Positions 1 to 7,549 of a stretch of DNA of 64,000 bases are shown piece by piece. Under the pieces are notes generated by a model. The model was not told where the DNA came from, did not search any database, and saw only the letters and a program-made list of their open reading frames with translations. A program made the position numbers and the translations under genes. Position 1 is the first letter of the stretch; each line of letters opens with the position of its first letter. Location: assembly GCF_004342985.1 (NCBI RefSeq), contig NZ_SMBO01000003.1, positions 372,001 to 436,000 on the forward strand, in the 5' to 3' direction. The stretch comes from Novosphingobium sp. PhB57. GTDB taxonomy: Bacteria > Pseudomonadota > Alphaproteobacteria > Sphingomonadales > Sphingomonadaceae.

Positions 1-1
1 G

Positions 2-730
2 GGCTTCGATTACCTGAAGTACGACTTGTGCTCCGGCGAATGGTTCTATGACGACGCGGACACCGTGAAGCGCAGCTACTATGAGATGGGCGCGGCGCTC
101 CAGGCCACGGGCCGCGAGTTCATTTTCTCGCTCTGCGAATATGGCCGCTTCGACGTGGGCAGCTGGGGCCGCGATGTTGGCGGACAGCTCTGGCGAACGA
201 CGGGCGACATTACCGACGACTATCCGACGATGGCGAAGATCGGGTTCGACAAGAACGGCAAGCCCGAATGGGCCGGCCCGCATGGCTGGAACGATCCGGA
301 CATGCTGGAAGTCGGCAATGGCGGGATGTCGGCGGACGAATATCGCACTCACATGACACTCTGGGCCATGTCCGCCGCGCCGCTGATGATGGGCCATGAC
401 TTGCGCGAAACCGATGCCGCCACGCTGGCCATGCTTACCAATCGCCGCGTCATCGCCGTGGACCAGGATGCCAAGGGCGTACAGGGCAAGGCCGTGCGCA
501 AAGTGGGCTCCATGGAAGTATGGGCCAAGCCGCTGGCCAATGGTCAGGTCGCCCTGGCCCTGTTCAACCGCGGCGATACCGCCGCTTCGCTGGCCCTTAC
601 CCCGGCCGATGCCGCTCTTGCCACCGTTTCTCAGGTGGAGGATCTTTGGACCGGCGCGAAATCGTCCAGGCTGCCCTCCAGCTACACGGTTCCACCCCGC
701 GGTGCCGTGATGCTGACTTTGAAACAATGA
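2..730 (+). CDS. Alpha-galactosidase, GH27 family (5' end cut by window edge)
   Basis: The fragment is the C-terminal 242 residues of a glycoside hydrolase family 27 enzyme, which removes terminal alpha-galactosyl groups. The reading frame is open to the left edge and begins GFDYLKYDLCS. The Asp of KYD (fragment residue 8) aligns with the GH27 nucleophile. The Asp of RTTGDI (about residue 69) matches the acid/base position. The conserved GWNDPDML segment follows near residues 95-102. The last 80 or so residues look like the usual C-terminal beta-sandwich. The gene ends at TGA 730 and has no obvious partner in the window. The catalytic motifs are seen directly; the substrate is known only from the family. 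Confidence 0.93.
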   Translation, partial: GFDYLKYDLCSGEWFYDDADTVKRSYYEMGAALQATGREFIFSLCEYGRFDVGSWGRDVGGQLWRTTGDITDDYPTMAKIGFDKNGKPEWAGPHGWNDPDMLEVGNGGMSADEYRTHMTLWAMSAAPLMMGHDLRETDAATLAMLTNRRVIAVDQDAKGVQGKAVRKVGSMEVWAKPLANGQVALALFNRGDTAASLALTPADAALATVSQVEDLWTGAKSSRLPSSYTVPPRGAVMLTLKQ

Positions 731-780
731 CTTTAAATCAGCTGGTTCAGGTTGATTTCTAACTGACGTTCTAAGTCGAC

Positions 781-825
781 ATGCCGGCCCGCGCGGGAGC
801 AAGTCCTCCTTGCGTGGGCCGGCAT
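781..825. terminator. Inverted repeat, possible terminator after the alpha-galactosidase
   Basis: ATGCCGGCCCGCGC and GCGTGGGCCGGCAT pair over 14 positions with one G-T pair, separated by a 17-base loop. There is no T-run after it, so a Rho-independent role is uncertain. It lies 50 bases after the stop codon. Confidence 0.45.
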
Positions 826-882
826 GTCACCTTGGTCCAGGGTCGCAGCAGCGATCCTTATCATCACGGCAGTCTTTGTTAT

Positions 883-897
883 TGCGAGGCATTCGCA
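883..897. promoter_or_regulatory. Fur-like box upstream of the PepSY iron operon
   Basis: TGCGAGGCATTCGCA has perfect outer arms TGCGA/TCGCA. It matches the TGCGAATNATTCGCA form seen at five other places in this window, and lies 70 bases before the PepSY gene start. Assignment to Fur rests on the neighbouring iron genes. Confidence 0.55.
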
Positions 898-967
898 CTT
901 GCAGTAATGGCTCGGCCATGAGGGGGCCGGGATTCGATATTCGCATCGCCGCGCATGCCCCCTCTTC

Positions 968-1747
968 ATGAGGGAAACGAGCGAGTTGGGCGGCCAGGGC
1001 GAAACTCTCGAAGTGCTGGACAAGGTGGACCCGGAGTCCTCCGACGGGCTAGGCAGAGCATCTTCGCCCGCGTCGCACGCATCTTCCGGTCGCTCGACGA
1101 AGCCTGCCCGGCAGAGCGCTTCGAGCAAGAAGAAAAACAAGAAGGCGCGCGCCTTCTGGCTCAAGCAGCTGCATACGTGGCATTGGGTAAGCGCGGCCGT
1201 TTCGCTGGCCGGCATGTTCCTTTTCGCGATCACCGGCATCACGCTCAACCACGCCGCCTCGATCGGCGCCGAACCGCAAGTCGTGCAAAGCCAGGGCAAG
1301 ATCGCACCTTCCCTCCTGCGCCGCCTGCCGCCCCCGGGCGACGGGAACCTGGCACTCCCCCCCGAAGTGGCGAAAGCCGTGGCGGCAGCCGTTCCGCTCG
1401 ATCCCTCGGGCTTCGCGGCGGACTGGTCGGCCGAAGACGAGGTCTATGTCGCCATGCCCGGCCCGGGCCGCGATGCCTGGGTCAGCATCGACCGTTCGAA
1501 CGGCGCCGTTTCCGCCGAGGTGACGCGGCGCGGCGCGATTTCCTATCTGAATGACCTGCACAAGGGCCGCAACACCGGCTCCGTGTGGTTCTGGTTCATC
1601 GATCTCTTCGCGGCGGCCTGCGTGATCTTCACGGTGACGGGCCTGTTCCTGCTCCAGCTTCACGCCAGGCATCGGCCCTCGACCTGGCCGCTGGTGGGGC
1701 TGAGCCTGCTGATCCCGCTCGCGATCGCCCTGATATTCATCCACTGA
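968..1747 (+). CDS. PepSY-associated transmembrane protein
   Basis: The 259-residue inner-membrane protein belongs to the short PepSY_TM group often found with iron uptake genes. After a charged, Lys-rich N-terminal stretch (about residues 1-60) comes LKQLHTWHWVSAAVSL with a first hydrophobic segment (about 72-92). A large loop follows, then NDLHKGRNTG and two C-terminal hydrophobic segments. The conserved His residues near 69, 72 and 95, and the His of LHKGR, are candidate haem ligands, as in the larger ferric-reductase-like PepSY proteins. The start is uncertain: the ATG has no good ribosome binding site and the first 60 residues look poorly conserved. It is followed 15 bases later by the DUF2271 gene. 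An electron-transfer role is inferred. Confidence 0.82.
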   Translation: MRETSELGGQGETLEVLDKVDPESSDGLGRASSPASHASSGRSTKPARQSASSKKKNKKARAFWLKQLHTWHWVSAAVSLAGMFLFAITGITLNHAASIGAEPQVVQSQGKIAPSLLRRLPPPGDGNLALPPEVAKAVAAAVPLDPSGFAADWSAEDEVYVAMPGPGRDAWVSIDRSNGAVSAEVTRRGAISYLNDLHKGRNTGSVWFWFIDLFAAACVIFTVTGLFLLQLHARHRPSTWPLVGLSLLIPLAIALIFIH

Positions 1748-1762
1748 GACAAGAAGGCACCG

Positions 1763-2266
1763 ATGACGACATCGAAGGTAATGCCCGCGCTTTCCCTGAT
1801 GGCCCCGGCGCTCGTCGCCGGCACGATGGCCGCCCCGGCCGCTGCCGCCACGGTCAGCATCACCATCCCGCGCGTCAATGTCGCGGAATACCACCGGCCT
1901 TACGTGGTTGGCTGGCTGGAACCGGCCGCTGGAGGCGCCGCGCGAACGGTCTTCGTCTGGTACGACGTCAAGAAGGCCGGTCGCGAGTCCGGCACCAAGT
2001 GGCTGGCCGACTTGCGCACCTGGTGGCGCAAGGGCGGCCGCTCGATGCAGCTCCCCGCCGATGGCCTTAGCGGCGCCACCCGCGCACCGGGGACCTACCA
2101 GGTCCCTCTCCCCGCCAACCTTGCCCCCGGCGATTATGTCCTCAAGGTCGAAGCTGCGCGCGAGACGGGCGGACGCGAACTCGTTTCGGTGCCGATTTCG
2201 GTTCCCGTGAAGAAGGGCGGCTCGGCCTCCGGCAGCAGCGAGCTGGGTGCCGTCACTGTACGTTGA
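1763..2266 (+). CDS. DUF2271 periplasmic protein, predicted ApbE flavinylation substrate
   Basis: The 167-residue protein has an N-terminal signal peptide ending around AAPAAAA (residues 22-29). The mature part is a DUF2271 domain, with VFVWYDVKK and TKWLADLRTWW as recognisable segments. Residues 100-106 read DGLSGAT, which fits the D-G/A-x-S/T-G-A-T/S consensus where ApbE attaches FMN to the hydroxyl of the last Thr (T106). The apbE gene lies about 1.1 kb downstream in the same gene row. A periplasmic covalent flavoprotein passing electrons from the PepSY membrane protein is the simplest reading. The motif is seen directly; flavinylation is inferred. Confidence 0.85.
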   Translation: MTTSKVMPALSLMAPALVAGTMAAPAAAATVSITIPRVNVAEYHRPYVVGWLEPAAGGAARTVFVWYDVKKAGRESGTKWLADLRTWWRKGGRSMQLPADGLSGATRAPGTYQVPLPANLAPGDYVLKVEAARETGGRELVSVPISVPVKKGGSASGSSELGAVTVR

Positions 2267-2323
2267 TCAGCGCAATTTTCCCTGTTTTCCAGCATAATGG
2301 AATACGATCTTCAAGGATTTTCA

Positions 2324-3199
2324 ATGCGTAGAAACCATATCCTGATCGCCTCCGCCGCCGTCGCTGCGGTTCTTGCTTCGCCCGCCTCGGCCCATCGCCA
2401 GTGGCTTCTGCCGTCCACGACCACGGTAGCGGGAACCGATGAATACGTGACCGTGGACGCCGCCGTCTCCAACGACCTGTTCTACCCCGATCACTTCCCG
2501 ATGAGCCCTGACCAGGTCACCGTCTGGGCACCGGACGGCAGTGTGGGCAAGCTCGAGAACCCCGCCACGGGGCGCTACCGTTCGACCTTCGACGTGAAGA
2601 TCGACAAGCCCGGAACGTGGAAGATCGGCACTCAGCGCTCCGGCGTCATGGGCACCTTCAAGGTGAATGGCGAGGAGTGGCGCCTCGGCGGCCGCGGCAG
2701 GCCGATGGGTGCGCCCGGTGCCGGTGGCCCCGGCGCTCAGGGCGGCGCTCCTGCCCGGCGGGTCGAGAATGTCGCCGACATCCCCGCCAATGCCACCGAC
2801 GTGAAGCTCGTCGAGACGCTTGCCGCCAACTACATCTACGTCACCGCCGACGCCCCCACCAAGACCGTGTTCACGGCGACCGGCAAAGGCCTCGAGATCG
2901 AGCCGATCACGCACCCCGACGAACTGGTCTCCAACGAGGAAGGCCAGTTCCGCTTCCTGGTCGACGGCAAGCCCGCCGCCGGGGTGAAAGTCACGGTCGT
3001 GCCGGGCAGCAAGAAGTACCGCGAGGCAGAGCAGGCGCAGGAACTGACGACGGGCGCCGACGGCGTGCTGCACGTCAAGTGGCCGGTTGCCGGGATGTAC
3101 TGGATCAACGCCAGCGCCGCAGACGCCAAGCCCAGCGAGAAGCGCGCGAGCGAGCGCCGGATGAGCTACACGGCCACCGTGGAAGTCGTCGCGCCCTGA
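2324..3199 (+). CDS. DUF4198 periplasmic protein
   Basis: This 291-residue protein starts at the second in-frame ATG, which has an AAGGA ribosome site 7 bases upstream and a clean signal peptide. The earlier ATG at 2297 would add nine residues without such a site. Cleavage after ASA (residues 21-23) would leave His24 as the mature N-terminus (HRQWLLPS). A Gly/Pro-rich linker (about 123-150) separates two beta-rich halves. DUF4198 proteins are linked to metal uptake, for example with nickel transporters and TonB receptors. Here the gene sits between the DUF2271 and apbE genes. A paralogue lies at 17042-17842. Its exact ligand cannot be told from sequence. Confidence 0.85.
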   Translation: MRRNHILIASAAVAAVLASPASAHRQWLLPSTTTVAGTDEYVTVDAAVSNDLFYPDHFPMSPDQVTVWAPDGSVGKLENPATGRYRSTFDVKIDKPGTWKIGTQRSGVMGTFKVNGEEWRLGGRGRPMGAPGAGGPGAQGGAPARRVENVADIPANATDVKLVETLAANYIYVTADAPTKTVFTATGKGLEIEPITHPDELVSNEEGQFRFLVDGKPAAGVKVTVVPGSKKYREAEQAQELTTGADGVLHVKWPVAGMYWINASAADAKPSEKRASERRMSYTATVEVVAP

Positions 3200-3336
3200 T
3201 CGGCAACGACGTTTCCAGGCCGATCGCACCAGGCGCGGGGACAATCCCGCGCCTGGCCGTCCCGCTCGAGATCGACGCCGCCTGCCTGGCCGATTGGCTT
3301 CAGGACTCTCCCGTCGTCGATCTCGCCGGAGAGACG

Positions 3337-4236
3337 ATGGGGACGAACTGGCGCCTGCGCCTCGCCGCTCCCGTCGGCCTCGACCGGGTCGGACTGGACG
3401 CCGCCATCGCCGCCCGGCTTGAAGACATTCTAGCGCAGATGAGCCACTGGCGGGCGGACTCCGTGCTCGGCGGCTTCAATCGCTCTGCCGCCGGAACCTG
3501 GACCGCGCTGCCGCAGGACTTCGCTGCCGTGATGACGGCGGCCTTGGCGGTCGCCGAAGTCTGCGCGGGCGCTTTCGATCCGGCCATCGGGTGCCTCGTC
3601 GATCTCTGGGGCCATGGGCCAGCGGGGGTCGCCGGACCGCCCTCTGCCGAGGCCTTGTCCCGTGCGCGCCAGCTCTCGGGCTATCGCCGCCTGGACTTCG
3701 ACCACGATCGGCAGCGGCTCCGGCAACCGGGCGGCCTGCGCCTGGATCTCTCGGGCATTGCCAAGGGCTATGCCGTCGACGCGCTGGCCGCGCTCCTGCG
3801 GCGACGGGGTTGCAGCCATTTCCTCGTCGAGATCGGCGGCGAGCTGGTGGGCGCCGGGCTGCGGCCGGACGGCGATCCCTGGTGGGTCGACCTGGAGACG
3901 CCCGCAGCTGGGGTCGCGCCCTTGCGTATCGCCCTGCACCAACTCGCCGTCGCGACATCGGGCGACTACGTTCGCGGGCGTCATACGATAGATCCGCGCA
4001 CCGGGATTCCGGTCGAGACGGCCATGGCAGTCAGCGTCGTCCATCGCTCCGCCATGCTCGCCGATGCCTGGGCGACCGCGCTCTGCGTCGAGCCTGCGGA
4101 CGCCATGCGCGCTCTGGCCTTGCGGCAGAACCTTGCGGTCCGTGCGTTGATCCGCAGTGCCGATGGGATCCAGGAATGGCTCAGCCCGGCGCTTCAAGAA
4201 CTCATCGTCGGCGACAACGAAACCGCCCCTTCCTGA
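3337..4236 (+). CDS. apbE: FAD:protein FMN transferase ApbE
   Basis: ApbE cleaves FAD and transfers FMN to a Thr or Ser of a target protein. The 299-residue product begins MGTNW, the family's usual N-terminal motif, behind a GGAGAG ribosome site. No ATG, GTG or TTG lies between the upstream stop codon and this start in this frame. Family motifs follow: FDPAIGCLVDLWG (about 80-92), DLSGIAKGYAVD (137-148), LVEIGGEL, VATSGDYVR, HTIDPRTG and ADAWATA. D243 and T247 match the Mg2+ ligands. Oddly, this start gives no signal peptide, whereas many ApbE proteins are exported. The likely substrate is the DUF2271 protein encoded at 1763-2266. Confidence 0.9.
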   Translation: MGTNWRLRLAAPVGLDRVGLDAAIAARLEDILAQMSHWRADSVLGGFNRSAAGTWTALPQDFAAVMTAALAVAEVCAGAFDPAIGCLVDLWGHGPAGVAGPPSAEALSRARQLSGYRRLDFDHDRQRLRQPGGLRLDLSGIAKGYAVDALAALLRRRGCSHFLVEIGGELVGAGLRPDGDPWWVDLETPAAGVAPLRIALHQLAVATSGDYVRGRHTIDPRTGIPVETAMAVSVVHRSAMLADAWATALCVEPADAMRALALRQNLAVRALIRSADGIQEWLSPALQELIVGDNETAPS

Positions 4237-4301
4237 AGCGTCAGCCAACGCCGGGGCGCGTTTGCAACAAAAGCGATACAAATGTAACAAAGCATATTGC
4301 G

Positions 4302-4320
4302 AATGCGAATGACTCTCATT
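4302..4320. promoter_or_regulatory. Fur box upstream of the siderophore receptor
   Basis: AATGCGAATGACTCTCATT is an imperfect palindrome (7 of 9 pairs) close to the classical Fur box, ending 41 bases before the receptor start. A second overlapping TGCGAAT copy begins at 4298, so two Fur dimers could overlap here. Confidence 0.75.
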
Positions 4321-4361
4321 ATCGGAAGCGGCAACGGAATTATCCGGTCATGAGGGGAATT

Positions 4362-6767
4362 ATGTCTTTCAAGCCTTCGTCGGCGGCTGCGCGCCGCACT
4401 TTCCTCGCGCTTTCGTGTATCGCCCCGGCTCTTGCCCCCGCCGCGCAGGCCCAGCAGGCTGATGGACAGCGCGTGCTGGGCGGCGTGACCGTCAGCGATA
4501 CCGCAATCGACGAGAAGCCCGGTCGCGTGCTGGAATCGCCGAAGCGCACGCGCCCCGTCCTCGACACGCCGCAGACGATCACCGTGCTTTCGGGTGAAGT
4601 GATCGAGCAGCAGAACCTGCTCACCTTGCGCGACGTCCTCTCGACGGTTCCCGGCATCACCTTCGGCGCCGGTGAAGGCGGCACCGGACCCGGCGACAAC
4701 ATCACCTTCCGCGGATACAGCGCCAGCAACGACATCACGGTCGACGGCGTGCGCGACAGCGCCCAGATCACCCGCACCGATTCCTACAACCTCGAACAGA
4801 TCGAGGTGACGAATGGCGCCAATTCGGTGATTTCCGGCGCCGGTTCGACGGGCGGCAACATCAACATCGTCACCAAGCGGCCGAAGGCCGACGATGCGTA
4901 CCTGGCGACGGCCGGGATCGGCACTGACAACTACTATCGCGCCACCGTCGATCTCAACAAGCGCGTCAACGACCTCGTGGCTTTCCGCCTCAACGCCATG
5001 TGGCACCGCAACGACGTGCCCGGCCGGGATGTCGAGGACTACAAGCGCTGGGGCGTGGCGCCCTCGGTCACGATCGGCATCGACAGCCCGACCAGCCTCA
5101 CGCTGCAATACAACCACCAGGAAGACCGGAACATTCCCCAGTACGGCGTGCCCTACTACGCGGGATCGGGTCTGCCGGGCGTTCATCGCAGCGACTATTT
5201 CGGCTTCCGCAATGTCGACAAGCAGCGCATCAACGTCGACCAGCTCACCGCGATCTTCGAGCATGAGGTGAGCGACACCGTCTCGGTCCGCAACCTTGCC
5301 CGCTGGCAGGATTCGCGCCAGCTGACGCAAGTCGATCCGCCGCAGGGCACCTGGTGCCTGGCCAGCGGCGTGACCCCGACCGGCGCGGCCTGCACGGTCA
5401 CCGGGATCTCGACACCGGTTCCGGCGGGCTACTACTATCCCACCGGGCCGCGCGGCACGACGCGCGATACCCGCAACCAGCTGATGTTCGACCAGATCGA
5501 CCTCAAGGCGGTGTTCAACACCGGCGCGATCGAGCACACCATCGACATCGGCGGCGCGGCGACCTGGGAAAAGTATGACCTCTACAACGGCAATGTCCTG
5601 CGCAATGCCGATGGCACGGCCGCCTTCGCCCGCCTGCCGCTCATGAATATCGACAATCCTAACGAGGTCATCGCCGGCCCGGCCTCCGCGAACTTCACGT
5701 ATGGCAGCAATGTCTACACCGGCCCGGTCAATTTCATCCGGACCGGCCACACCGTGGGTGAGCAGACCAACGTCGCAGGCTACCTGTTTGACACGATGAA
5801 GCTGGGCAAGTTCGAACTCAGCGCAGGTGCCCGCGTGGAGCGCAATGTGGGCACCACCCGCACCGATGCGATAGCGCCCTCCACCACGGCGACCGTGACC
5901 CAGGGCCAGGTGACGCCGGGCATCAGGACCCGCAATGCCGACACGCTGTTCTCCTACCGCGTGGGCCTGAACTACAAGCCGGTCGAGGAGGTCAGCATCT
6001 ACGCGGCCTACGGCAATTCCCGCACCCCTTCCAAGAACTCGGTCAACGGTGCCTGCACGAATTCCGGCGAGAACGGGGCGACCTCCTCGACCTGCAACGT
6101 CAATCCGGAATCGGCGAAAAACTATGAGATCGGCGTCAAGGGCGAGCTGTTCGACGGCGGCCTGCTGCTGACCGCCTCGGCCTTCCGCAACGAGCGCGAC
6201 AAATACGCCGTCATCTCCGGCGATCCGACCGTTCCCGACCAGCAGCTCGATGGCAAGTCGCGCGTGGACGGCATTGCGCTCGGCGCCTCGGGCACGATTA
6301 CCCCGGCCTGGACGATCACGGCGAACTATACCTATCTCAAGTCGAAGCTGCTGCAGTCCGTCTCCGATGCGTGCCTCGCGAACCCCGGAACCGGAACCTG
6401 CACCAACAGCCCCGCCAATCCGAACCCGGGCGGCGGGCAGTACCTGCCCCAGACGCCCAAGAACTCGGGCAGCCTCTTCACCACTTACCGCCTGCCCTTC
6501 GGCCTCACCGTGGGCTACGGCCTCACGTACCAGGACGGCTTCGTCCTTGCCGTGGCAACGCCGACCGCAGGTGCCGTCAAGTCCGACGACTTCCTGATCC
6601 ACCAGGCCTACCTGGCCTATGACTTCTCGCCCAACTTCTCGGCGCAGCTCAACGTGAAGAACATCGGCGACAAGCTCTACTACACCCGCATCCGCGGCAA
6701 CGGTGTGGGCTGGGCCACGCCCGGCGATGCCCGCTCGGCAGTGCTGACCCTCACGGCGAAGATGTAA
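4362..6767 (+). CDS. TonB-dependent siderophore receptor
   Basis: This outer-membrane receptor of 801 residues imports ferric siderophores using TonB energy. The start is the ATG behind GAGGGG, giving the signal peptide MSFKPSSAAARRTFLALSC...AQA. A TonB-box-like GGVTVSDTAI follows near residue 38. The plug domain (PQTITVLSGEVIEQQNLLTLRDVL onward, about 65-175) precedes a 22-strand-type barrel ending in the aromatic-rich C-terminal strand with LTLTAKM. Siderophore-receptor signatures include GFTFR-like FRGYSASNDITVDGVRD and the C-terminal NIGDKLYYTRI. A Fur box lies just upstream and piuC downstream, as in other FhuE/Fiu-like catecholate or hydroxamate loci. Ligand class is not determinable here. 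Confidence 0.93.
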   Translation: MSFKPSSAAARRTFLALSCIAPALAPAAQAQQADGQRVLGGVTVSDTAIDEKPGRVLESPKRTRPVLDTPQTITVLSGEVIEQQNLLTLRDVLSTVPGITFGAGEGGTGPGDNITFRGYSASNDITVDGVRDSAQITRTDSYNLEQIEVTNGANSVISGAGSTGGNINIVTKRPKADDAYLATAGIGTDNYYRATVDLNKRVNDLVAFRLNAMWHRNDVPGRDVEDYKRWGVAPSVTIGIDSPTSLTLQYNHQEDRNIPQYGVPYYAGSGLPGVHRSDYFGFRNVDKQRINVDQLTAIFEHEVSDTVSVRNLARWQDSRQLTQVDPPQGTWCLASGVTPTGAACTVTGISTPVPAGYYYPTGPRGTTRDTRNQLMFDQIDLKAVFNTGAIEHTIDIGGAATWEKYDLYNGNVLRNADGTAAFARLPLMNIDNPNEVIAGPASANFTYGSNVYTGPVNFIRTGHTVGEQTNVAGYLFDTMKLGKFELSAGARVERNVGTTRTDAIAPSTTATVTQGQVTPGIRTRNADTLFSYRVGLNYKPVEEVSIYAAYGNSRTPSKNSVNGACTNSGENGATSSTCNVNPESAKNYEIGVKGELFDGGLLLTASAFRNERDKYAVISGDPTVPDQQLDGKSRVDGIALGASGTITPAWTITANYTYLKSKLLQSVSDACLANPGTGTCTNSPANPNPGGGQYLPQTPKNSGSLFTTYRLPFGLTVGYGLTYQDGFVLAVATPTAGAVKSDDFLIHQAYLAYDFSPNFSAQLNVKNIGDKLYYTRIRGNGVGWATPGDARSAVLTLTAKM

Positions 6768-6780
6768 CAGGTCCCAACGG

Positions 6781-6810
6781 CCCGGCGGGCGCCCTCGGGC
6801 GTCCGCCGGG
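6781..6810 (+). terminator. Strong GC hairpin after the siderophore receptor
   Basis: CCCGGCGGGCGCCC pairs with GGGCGTCCGCCGGG (13 of 14), with a very short loop, 13 bases after the receptor stop. Only TT follows, so termination may be partial. Confidence 0.6.
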
Positions 6811-6814
6811 TTCC

Positions 6815-6829
6815 TGCAATTCATTCGCA
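6815..6829. promoter_or_regulatory. Fur-like box upstream of piuC
   Basis: TGCAATTCATTCGCA matches 11 of 15 positions of the TGCGAATGATTTGCA site at 11776 and keeps TGC/GCA ends. It lies 39 bases before the dioxygenase start. Confidence 0.5.
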
Positions 6830-6868
6830 GCGATTGCCAGCGCCCGGGAATTCGGCAAGAGAAGCCGC

Positions 6869-7549
6869 ATGGTCATCGAAATTCCAGAGCTTTTCTCGCC
6901 CCAGGAAGTGCGCGAAATTCGCACAGCACTCGAAGGCGCCGATTGGGCGGACGGCCGCGCAACGGCCGGTCACCGCGCAGCGCAGGTCAAGGAAAACGAG
7001 CAGCTTCCGCTCGGCCAACCCCTGGCAAAGCAACTTGCCGACCGCGTGCTGGCGCGGCTCATGCAGACGCCGCTGTTCATCGCCGCCGCCCTGCCGCAGC
7101 GGGTGCTCCAGCCCCGCTTCAGCCGCTACGACGGGCGCGGGCATTACGGCAACCACGTCGACAATGCGATCTTCCCGATCCCCGGAACCGGCGAGCACTT
7201 GCGCAGCGACATCTCCGGCACCCTGTTCCTCAGCGACCCCGAGACCTATGACGGCGGCGAGCTGGTGATAGAGGACATGTTCGGCACCCACAGCGTCAAG
7301 CTGCCGGCCGGGCACCTGGTCGTCTATCCCGGCAGCAGCCTGCACCGCGTCGCCCCGGTGACGCGCGGCACGCGCCTCGTTTCGTTCTTCTGGACCCAGA
7401 GCTTCGTCGCCTCGCCCGAACGCCGCCGGCTGCTGCTCGAACTCGACGGCGCGATCCAGGGCGTCGCCGTCGATCATCCGGAACACGCCTCGGTCGACAC
7501 GCTCACGCAGGTCTACCACAACCTCCTGCGCCAATGGTCCTCGACGTGA
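6869..7549 (+). CDS. piuC: Fe2+-dependent PKHD-type dioxygenase (PiuC/YbiX family)
   Basis: This 226-residue Fe(II)/2-oxoglutarate oxygenase belongs to the PiuC/YbiX family, which is encoded next to TonB siderophore receptors and induced by iron limitation. The facial triad is visible as GNHVDNA (H96, D98) and SLHRVAP (H159). R169 in RGTRLVSFFW fits the 2-oxoglutarate-binding Arg. Length agrees with the family (about 225). It follows the receptor by 101 bases with a hairpin and a Fur-like box between, so it probably has its own promoter. The next gene overlaps its 3' end. Its substrate is not established for the family. Confidence 0.94.
   Translation: MVIEIPELFSPQEVREIRTALEGADWADGRATAGHRAAQVKENEQLPLGQPLAKQLADRVLARLMQTPLFIAAALPQRVLQPRFSRYDGRGHYGNHVDNAIFPIPGTGEHLRSDISGTLFLSDPETYDGGELVIEDMFGTHSVKLPAGHLVVYPGSSLHRVAPVTRGTRLVSFFWTQSFVASPERRRLLLELDGAIQGVAVDHPEHASVDTLTQVYHNLLRQWSST

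Noticed and set aside
2617..4236. Fusion of a long N-terminal region to ApbE
   Set aside because: The frame is open upstream only because it runs in the shadow of the DUF4198 gene. The ApbE motif MGTNW has its own ribosome site at 3337.
3591..6767. 1058-residue receptor starting inside apbE
   Set aside because: The frame before 4362 is a shadow of apbE. A signal peptide and GAGGGG ribosome site mark the true start at 4362.
4194..6824. Very long open frame on the minus strand through the siderophore receptor
   Set aside because: It is a high-GC shadow of the receptor gene: biased to Arg/Ala/Gly/Val, no domain, no ribosome site. The plus-strand frame has clear plug and barrel motifs.
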